Source: Balamuthia mandrillaris (taxonomy: Eukaryota > Discosea > Longamoebia > Balamuthiidae). Taken from it: a stretch of 41,717 nt of DNA. Made by a program: the position numbers and the translations under genes. Under the pieces are notes generated by a model. The model was not told the DNA's origin and did no database searches. It was given only the letters and a program-made list of their open reading frames with translations. Shown here piece after piece: positions 34,732 to 41,717 of the stretch; the first letter of the stretch is position 1; each line of letters opens with the position of its first letter. The stretch covers positions 57,501-99,217 of the forward strand of contig JAVKOQ010000193.1 of NCBI GenBank assembly GCA_031835245.1, written 5' to 3'.

Positions 34732-35331
34732 GCGAGCCACTGCTGAGACACTCACTTGCGCCTTGCAGCGTCGTGTCGGAGCAACTCCTTCAGGTTTCTC
34801 TCTCCTCCTTGTTATGTTCTCCTTCCTTTCGACTTTCAAGGATTGATTTGTGTTTTTATTTGCCAGATACTGGAGAAGCGCAACCTGGTAGGTCTACTCA
34901 AAAAGCGGAAGAAGTAAAGGAAGAGGAAGAGGAACAAGAGGAATGGCTTCTCTCAGAAGACGCTCGGTTCGATCCTCCACAATCTTGTAACGCAGAGCAA
35001 CTTGCCGCGCGGAGGGAGGCATGGGCTCGACATCGCGAGACGTCTCATCGCTATCAGCAAATGTGGAGCAAAAAGCAACAACAACTTCCTGCCTGCCAAC
35101 CGGAAACCATCTCATCCATTCTCGATGCAGTAGAAAACAACCCCATCACTATCATTTTCGGAGAGACCGGCTGCGGCAAGACAACGCAAGTCCCACAGCT
35201 GCTACTTGATGATGCCATTGAGAAACAACGCAACTGTAACATCATATGCACCCAGCCTAGACGAATTTCTGCGGTATCCATCGCTCAAAGGGTTGCTGAA
35301 GGTAACCTTGCCTGCATCTTCATTATCCATG

Positions 35332-35367
<36 letters not shown>

Positions 35368-38154
35368 TCTCTCCTTAGCTATTGCTTTGTGGCTTGGTCT
35401 CTCTCGTCTCCTAATGCTGTAACCAAAAAAAAAAAAAAAAAAAAAGAGCGGGACGAGGTCCTTGGCCAAACGGTGGGCTACCAGATACGTTTTGAACGAA
35501 AGGCAAGCTCGCAGACTTCATTGTTGTTTTGCACACAAGGCATCTTGTTGCGGTCCGTGTGATCTCCTGTTTATTTGGGAGCCCCCTTTGCGAATAGCGA
35601 AAGGCTTGCACTCACTGATTTAAATTCATACGCTGCATGCACGAGTGCAGACGGCTGCAATCGGATCCGCGTCTGGAGAATGTGACTCATGTTGTGGTGG
35701 ATGAGATACATGAGCGAGATTGTCTCACGGACTTTTGCTTGTTGATTCTCAGAGACCTCGTCAAGAACGCGAGATCAGACTTGAAGCTCATCTTCATGAG
35801 TGCTACAATGGATCCCTCAATCTTCAAGGACTATTTCATGGGCAAGCCATCCGTTCCTTACCAACCGCTTTCCTCTGAAGTTTATACATCCGCATCGCAA
35901 TGTGAAGAGGACTGGCCTTTGGAAGGACGGCCTGTTGAGCTGGAAGAAGTAGAGAAAAGAGCGTACGAAACAGAAAAGAATGAGGATGACGATGAAGAAG
36001 CGGAGGAGGAAGAAGAAGAAGAAGAAGAAGAAGAGGAAGATGAAGATACAGAAGAAGACAGCTGGGAGGTTAAATCTAACCTTCTCATTCCATTACCCAC
36101 ACTCAAAGGCTTGGGTGAACCTATTGAGCCTGCGGTTGAGAAGAGCTCATCTGTTGTTGAACAACAAGAGGAACAAAAGGTGGCTATCATGCACATCAAA
36201 GGCAGGACTTATCCTATTGAAAAGTTTTTTTTGGAAGACGTACTGGAGTACGCTGGCCCCTATTATCAAGTACGTCTCGTTCCTTCAATTCCTTCATGGG
36301 TTGCTCTGTTTTCTTATTTGTTGTAATAACCAGCCTAGGGATGAAAGACAAGAGTTTGAGTACCGTACCCAAGGTTTGGCACCAAAGCAAAAATGGGGGA
36401 ACAGAAAATGGAGAGACCAGCATAAAAAGCTGAAGCTCGCCAACCTCACGCGCCAGCATGACATGAACACTCTTTTCCATCAATACAGCTCTCAAGGCTA
36501 CAACCAACGCACCATCAATGGGCTTTACACTCTGAGGTCGTGGTGCGAGGGAGACCCTTCTGCCGAGTTTCCTGTTGATTTAGTAGTTGGTCTCGTTTCT
36601 AGAATCCATAGGAAAGAAGGAGAAGGTGCCATCTTGATCTTCTTGCCAGGGTGGGACACCATTTCCCTTGTACATAAAGCCTTATTGGAGACTAATCTTG
36701 TGATGCCAAATGCTTGGGTACGTAGCTGCCTTCTTCTGTTTTTCTTTGTTCTTCTTCTTCTCTTCTTCTTCTTCTTCTTCTTCTTCTTCTTTGTTATGAA
36801 TGAAATGTGTGCTTACTTTGGAATGTCAAACACAGGAACTTCATGCTTTGCATTCTATGGTACCAATGTCACAACAGCGAAAAGTGTTCGAGCCACCATC
36901 TCCTGGCAAACGCAAGGTCGTGATAGCCACAAATATCGCAGAGACCTCCATCACCATTGAAGATGTGGTCTATGTGGTGGATTCAGGCTTCATAAAACAG
37001 AAAGGTTATGAACCTGTCAGCAATCTCGCTTCTCTGTCACCTGTCCGTGTATCTCGTGCAAATGCTGCCCAGCGGAGCGGTCGTGCAGGACGATGCAGAC
37101 CAGGCAAGGTCTTCCATCTTTTCACACGATATACACATGACAACGAACTCGAGGTAGCGTCTTTTATCATCCCGAAGGTTGCTATATTCTCGTTTTTTTT
37201 GCTCATTTTTTTCACCGTTTCCAGGAGTACCAACTACCAGAGATGATTCGCACTCCTGCTGAGGAACTATGCATGCATGTTAAAGCCTTACAACTCAAGT
37301 AAGCTTCCCTCCTCTCTCCGCTCTCCACAATAGAGTTTAACTCAAACCTATTTAACTAGAGGAAAGGTTGCACAAGTGTTATCAAAAGCGGTCTCTCCAC
37401 CAGATAGCCGTTCGATAAGCAACGCTGTGAACTTGCTAGAAGCCATCGGAGCTTTCGACCAGGAAGAAAATCTCACCAAGTTAGGAAAACAGTTGGCCGT
37501 ATTACCTGTTCATCCTCAGCTTGGCAAACTGTTGATAGCAGCAGCCGCTCTGGGCTGCGTAGACCCTGTTCTCACCATAGTTGCAGGACTAGGCACCAAG
37601 TCTCCTTTTCAGATGGTGCTAGGACGAGAACGAGACGTGGATGCCGCCAAGAAGGCGCTGGCGAGGGGATGCAAAAGCGATCACCTTACGCTTGTGCATG
37701 TCTATGACGAGTGGCTACGAGAACGGGCCAGAGGTAATGAAGGATATTTTTGTAACAAGTTCTTCCTCTCTCCGAACAGTCTTCAAACGATCAGCAACAT
37801 GCGAGGGCAATTTATGACTATTTTGAAGGATCTAGGCTATGCCTATGACCCTTCCAGAGATCCCTCTCGTAACGGTTTGTATTGCAAGAAGAAAGGCATT
37901 CCTGTTCTCAAAATAACTAACCAAAATAACACTATTCTTCAACAAGACAATGATGTGAAGAACCTGAATCGCAATAGTAAAAGCCAAACAGCGATCCAAA
38001 TGGCGCTCTGTGCCAGTCTTTATCCGAACCTAGTACATATTCATTATCCTTCTCAGAAAAAATCCAAAAAACGCAGACCCCAGTTCTATGCCCACAAACT
38101 GCAACATCGGTTTGTTATTCCACTCCTCTTGCATCGTGTCTCTCTCTCTCTCTC

Positions 38155-38188
<34 letters not shown>

Positions 38189-39310
38189 GCGTTTATAATA
38201 CTGATGTGCATTAATAATAGGGACGGTCCGCCCACGGGAATAGATCTACGGGAAGTTCGCGTTCATCCATCCTCCGTCAATGCGGGAGAACGGGAATTTT
38301 TCGCCCGTTGGATGGTCTACTATGAGATCGTGAAGTCAGTAGGCGGGGTCTATGTACGGGATAGCACTCTTGTTAACCCCTTAGCCGTTATTCTCATGGC
38401 TGGGGGTGAGGAAGGAGCACGCTTTAGAAGTGGAAACGAGGAGTTATCATCTTCTTCATCCTCGCAAGGTCAAGAAAAGCAACCAAACCCTTCAGGAGGA
38501 TACCCGTCCTACTTGCAACTTGGTTCGTTCGCCCTTCAGATGTCTACGTCCGCCATTGAGGCTGTTCGGCAGTTGCGACAAGCAATCAATCTGCTGTTGG
38601 CCTCCAAAGCAAGCGTCATCAAGCAGTGCACACGGGAGCTCGACCTTTTGCTCGACTTTGTGGAGAATCATGTTGCGTCTATCCAACAACAACAGCACCA
38701 ACAACATCCACAACCATATTTGCAGGAGAGCTATGGGCAGGCAGTGCTCCCTCCAATACATCCTGACATGCCCGCTTTTCGCTACTATTCCACCAAGACA
38801 AGTGGAGGTCGTGCAGGAAGTGGTAGGACAACTGACAATACCACGGAACAGATGGGCATCAACCGAGTTGATGATCAGGGTGACTGGATGACCGGTCCAG
38901 GCTTTGGCGGCCACCAGAGTCCCCAACAGCAACACCGCCGTGAAGGAGCACATGGGACGCTTTTCATTCCTGCCGAGCATGGCTATTACTCCTTACGGGG
39001 AAGCGCTGATGGTGGCTTGAACGCACCTAGACAAAACTATGAAGTGGAGGAGGCAAATGAAGAGGAAGACGCAGGATCCTGGCGTAAAGGCCCGCGTCGC
39101 AAACATCATGGCGGAGGCGGTGGCACAGGCAATCGAGACGACTGGAGAGGAGCACAACGCTATGGTGGTAGCAGGGGGCCGCCAGAGAGTGGCAGAGAGG
39201 AAGGAGGGCGAGGGCGAGGACGGGGGCGAGGACGAGGGCGAGGACGAGGGCGAGGACGAGGGCGAGGACGAGGGCGAGAAAGAGGAGGAGAAGGATATTA
39301 TTGGAGGTAA
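34730..39310 (+). CDS. DEAH-box RNA helicase (DHX36/DHX57-like) with C-terminal RG repeats
   Basis: Nine exons: 34730-34793, 34867-35301, 35447-35552, 35651-36269, 36334-36717, 36836-37153, 37225-37298, 37360-38109, 38221-39310. They join into 1279 residues. Helicase motifs in order: [11 protein letters not shown], Ia [42 protein letters not shown] and [10 protein letters not shown]. The helicase-associated winged-helix/ratchet and OB-like regions follow. An acidic insert (about 35970-36065) lies between motif III and the [13 protein letters not shown] segment. The C-terminus is Gln- and Gly-rich and ends in an (RG)n tract that binds RNA in other proteins. Expected role: ATP-dependent unwinding of RNA or G-quadruplexes. 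Exon 1 is the weakest part: it is the only ATG frame I found that keeps phase, but a different first exon is possible. Confidence 0.85.
39205..39282 (+). repeat. 12-bp coding minisatellite (Arg-Gly)
   Basis: Units related to GAGGGCGAGGAC, repeated about six times, encode the terminal RG tract of the helicase. Confidence 0.85.
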
Positions 39311-39747
39311 TGCTTCATTGGGCGGAAAATAATAATAATAATTTCACGGCATGAGGAATGGTTTACTGTACATGTTGCACGTTTGGTAGGGAAATGTGTT
39401 GGTTTCACGGCGCCCACAAACCAACACATTTGTGTAATGGCCGCCATAATTTCTGTTTGCTATGGGAAGGTGCGCTAGTCGCCCTTCCACCCCCTTTTTT
39501 TCCAAAGGAAAGAAGTCAAAGAACAGGTGTGTGCTGTGCCTCTCTGCAGAGGTTAACTGCAGAGAAGAACCGAAATTGTCGACAAAATGTTCCACGTCAG
39601 CAGTGGCGTGATATGGTTGGCCCACGTCACCGCTAACAAAACAAAAAAAAGGGAAGAAAGAGCAGCTGCAAAGAAGAGTAGCTGCAAAGGGCGTAAAACA
39701 GCGGCGAAACAAGCACTGGTTGGGTTTACAAGCAACAAAGTCAGTCA
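39311..39747. other. Intergenic region, helicase to Derlin
   Basis: 437 bp between tandem plus-strand genes. A long antisense frame exists here but has no domain or intron logic. It presumably contains the Derlin promoter. Confidence 0.45.
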
Positions 39748-40348
39748 ATGAGTGATCTGCAGCGTTGGTGGGCGTCACTGCCGCTGGTGACCAAGTGGTT
39801 GTTTGTGGGGTCGATGGGGTTGACCCTGGCCGCCCACTTTGGGCTGGTTTCGCCGTACCTCCTCATCCTTGATTGGGACAAAGTCATTCGGCACTTCCAG
39901 CTGTGGAGATTGGTTACGTGTTTCCTTTTTCATGGACGGCTAGGTTTCCCGTTTCTGATTCACATGCTTTTCTTGTACGGTTCCTCTCTCTTGTCTTTCG
40001 CTTCCTATTTTAGTTTTTTTTTTTCTCACTGTGATTGCTCTTCGCGGTGCAAATGAAGGGTGCGCTATGGCGCCGCTCTTGAGACGAGCATCTTTGGTGG
40101 GAGGTTGTCCGACTTTTTGTACATGATTACTGTCTCCTGCTTACTTTTGCTGGTTTGTTGTTATCGTAGACCTCCTGTCTCTTTATTTTTTTTTTCTGAC
40201 CGTCTTTCACTCTTCACCTTTTAGCTTGGGGGCTATCTTCTTGATGCAATGATATTGGGAATGGGTCTCATCATGGTATTGATCTATTACTGGTCTCGCA
40301 AGAACCCTGACGTGCAGATGAGCTTCATGTTTGGATTGCGCTTCAAAG
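39748..40348 (+). pseudogene. Derlin (Der1) gene, truncated at a TTAGGG junction
   Basis: Exon 1 (39748-39979) encodes the Derlin N-terminus: PLVTKWLF, then LWRLVTCFLFHGRLGFPFLIHM and FLYG. The second block (about 40059-40152) encodes RYGAALETSIFGGRLSDFLY and a helix. The third (40225-40348) encodes a helix, the family hallmark YYWSRKNPDVQMSF, and LRFK. Derlins are multi-pass ER proteins for retrotranslocation in ER-associated degradation. Two oddities: exon 1 and exon 2 cannot be joined in frame with GT-AG sites (off by one base), and the C-terminal part expected after FK (the LPW segment and last helices) is absent because the sequence turns into TTAGGG repeats and then unrelated AT-rich DNA. 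It is either a broken gene, or a gene with an element inserted in the following intron and the last exon outside the window. Confidence 0.75.
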
Positions 40349-40362
40349 GTTAGGGTTAGGGT
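40348..40362 (+). repeat. Interstitial TTAGGG telomere-type motif
   Basis: GGTTAGGGTTAGGGG: two TTAGGG units, G-rich strand pointing right, as at a right-hand chromosome end. It marks the switch from about 50 percent GC to AT-rich DNA. Its first bases, GTTAGG, would also serve as the splice donor after the Derlin LRFK codons. Confidence 0.9.
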
Positions 40363-41717
40363 TAGGGGCGGGTACTCTTAAACCTAAGCATGCCTCTTTG
40401 TGTAACTTAAAGAAATATTGAAAAAAACTAAGTCAATAAAAAATCTACTTATTCTTTTCTACTGTTTTAAATGTTAATTTCTATCAAGTTTGTTAAAATA
40501 TTTTTATAAATATTAAGAAAAAAATGTTGAAGATAAAGAAATAACAACAACATCAAAAAAAAAAACTTAACATCATAAAAACATTTCAACATAAAACATA
40601 GAAAATAAAAAACAAAGAAAATTAAATATTAAAATGTTGACATATAGCTTCTTCACTACCATACTTAAGCAATAAGTTTCTCCATTTGTCTTTGCAATCC
40701 ACATTAGTCCGGATTTGTTGAGGCAAAGTTGATGCAATCTCAACCCAACTAGCTTTTTTATGAAGATGCAAATGAATCAACTCTTTTGTTTCTTCATCAC
40801 TCCAAGGTTGACGTTGACGATGATTGGATGTTTTGATGCGAGTTCTTGGAGTAGAAGTTTGAAGTTGAAAGGGTCCATTTTTTCGTTTCTTGTAAGGTAC
40901 TTGCTTCAAAGGTGAATGGTTTTGTAGAAGAGGTAATGCAGGTTCTAGGAATGCTTGTAAAAGCTCATCCAAAAGTTGAAGGTTACCTGCCAATAAGCTT
41001 GCAATATGTCTTCTTCCAACAATCGTTTTGATGTGATTAAGAGGTGGTGATACATCATTTCTTTGCTTAAAAGCTTCTATTTCTTGTCTCATCTCTTCTT
41101 CAACTTCATCTTCATGATTGTCCACCCATGCATGTAAACACTTTTGCCACAAAGACTTACATAATTTAGCATGATCTGACTTGGATAAATCAGTTCTGCT
41201 TTGGAATCTAATTAACAAAAAAAAAACTAAAGTTAATAAGTGTGTACAAATAATAATAATAATAATAAAAGTAAAAAATGTTTTAACCTTTCCATAACTT
41301 TGTCATAAAAAGCTTCATAATTAGTTTGTAAAGACCATTTTGAAATCAAAGGTTCTTTCAAATTATGAAATACTTCTTTGGTAACTAAAGTTGGATCCAT
41401 TAAACTAGTTGAAGATTCACCTAAATAAAAAGAAATAAAGAGTGAAATTATTTTTTTTTCAATCTATCTGAAAAAAAACCAAAAATAACCAATACCTGAG
41501 GAAGAAACTAATCTGTTAGCAACCATGGATTTAATAGCAGTGCTTTTCACATAGCGTTGTTGAGAACGTCCATAAGGCTGCCAACCAGCAATAAAAGCAG
41601 TTGATTCCAATACTGCATTTCTTTGTTGGCTATCATTTAATCCTTGCTTGATTAAAGCAGTGCATAAAAAACCAGCTCTCAACGAATGAAAAGTAAAAAG
41701 GCCTGAAGGATAGTTAG
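40363..41717 (-). mobile_element. AT-rich element carrying a tyrosine recombinase-telobox gene (runs off right edge)
   Basis: The segment begins directly after the TTAGGG motif, is clearly more AT-rich than everything to the left and uses A/T-ending codons. Its only gene reads toward the TTAGGG motif. The left 260 bp (40363-40621) is A-rich and non-coding. Only one boundary is in view, so terminal or split repeats cannot be assessed. A foreign contig joined by misassembly is the main alternative. Confidence 0.6.
40622..41717 (-). CDS. Tyrosine recombinase fused to a TRF-like telobox Myb domain (5' partial)
   Basis: Exons 41717..41496, 41420..41288 and 41207..40622 join in frame through two introns. 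The first exon (N-terminus outside the window) has the tyrosine recombinase pattern FHSLRAGF (HxxR box), then about 45 residues on AGW followed by a candidate nucleophile in SQQRYVK. This is the order and spacing of the catalytic end of phage-integrase, Crypton and DIRS enzymes. The last exon has a polar helical segment, a basic stretch (KKRKNG, RTRIK) and a Myb domain: QPWSDEETKELI, SWVEIA, then RTNVDCKDKWRNLL. The last is the telobox signature (VDxKDKWRNL) of TRF-type proteins that bind TTAGGG-like repeats. Inferred role: a recombinase directed to telomeric repeats. The catalytic upstream Arg is outside the window. Confidence 0.72.

Noticed and set aside
39344..39778. 144-residue minus-strand open frame between helicase and Derlin
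   Set aside because: It overlaps the Derlin start, is Cys/Phe-rich, matches no domain and has no supporting splice logic.

Overview
The window looks like nuclear DNA of a free-living protist, most likely an amoebozoan near Acanthamoeba. Genes are split by many short GT-AG introns (34-245 nt, donors often GTACGT or GTAAGT). Introns and gene gaps are full of (CT)n, (GTTT)n, (AAG)n and (GAAAA)n microsatellites. The first complete gene is a WW-motor-MyTH4-SH3 myosin, an architecture I associate with amoebozoans, and a short TTAGGG motif is present. The lineage is an inference. I rebuilt the exon models by hand. For eight genes they join into one uninterrupted frame.

Layout: (1) 1-784 minus, 3'-truncated four-pass-type membrane protein (SFT2-like?); (2) 1736-7742 plus, MyTH4 myosin; (3) 8008-9524 minus, R3H + 2H phosphoesterase; (4) 9975-12400 plus, class I histone deacetylase; (5) 12445-13301 minus, TMEM205-like membrane protein; (6) 13574-19454 minus, NAK-family kinase fused to a Sla2/HIP1-type ANTH domain; (7) 20191-28848 minus, a bacterial-type alpha-2-macroglobulin locus with a premature stop, frame breaks and a deletion, so probably a pseudogene, carrying a Ty3/gypsy chromovirus fragment; (8) 29118-31133 plus, calponin-homology domain plus four transmembrane helices; (9) 31429-33860 plus, INCENP-like protein with an N-terminal zinc finger; (10) 34201-34731 minus, unknown; (11) 34730-39310 plus, DEAH-box RNA helicase; (12) 39748-40348 plus, Derlin, broken off.

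At 40348-40362 the Derlin coding sequence ends in GGTTAGGGTTAGGGG. Beyond it the DNA becomes strongly AT-rich with different codon use. The AT-rich segment carries, on the minus strand, a gene whose N-terminal part ends with tyrosine recombinase motifs (HxxR, GW, catalytic-type Tyr) and whose C-terminus is a TRF-like telobox Myb domain. A recombinase fused to a telomere-repeat-type DNA-binding domain, sitting directly against TTAGGG repeats, suggests a mobile element that targets telomeric DNA. This is the most interesting object in the window.

The genes do not form one pathway. Several concern actin and membranes (myosin, CH-TM protein, kinase-ANTH, Derlin, SFT2-like). Others concern chromatin, mitosis and RNA (HDAC, INCENP-like, helicase, R3H-2H).
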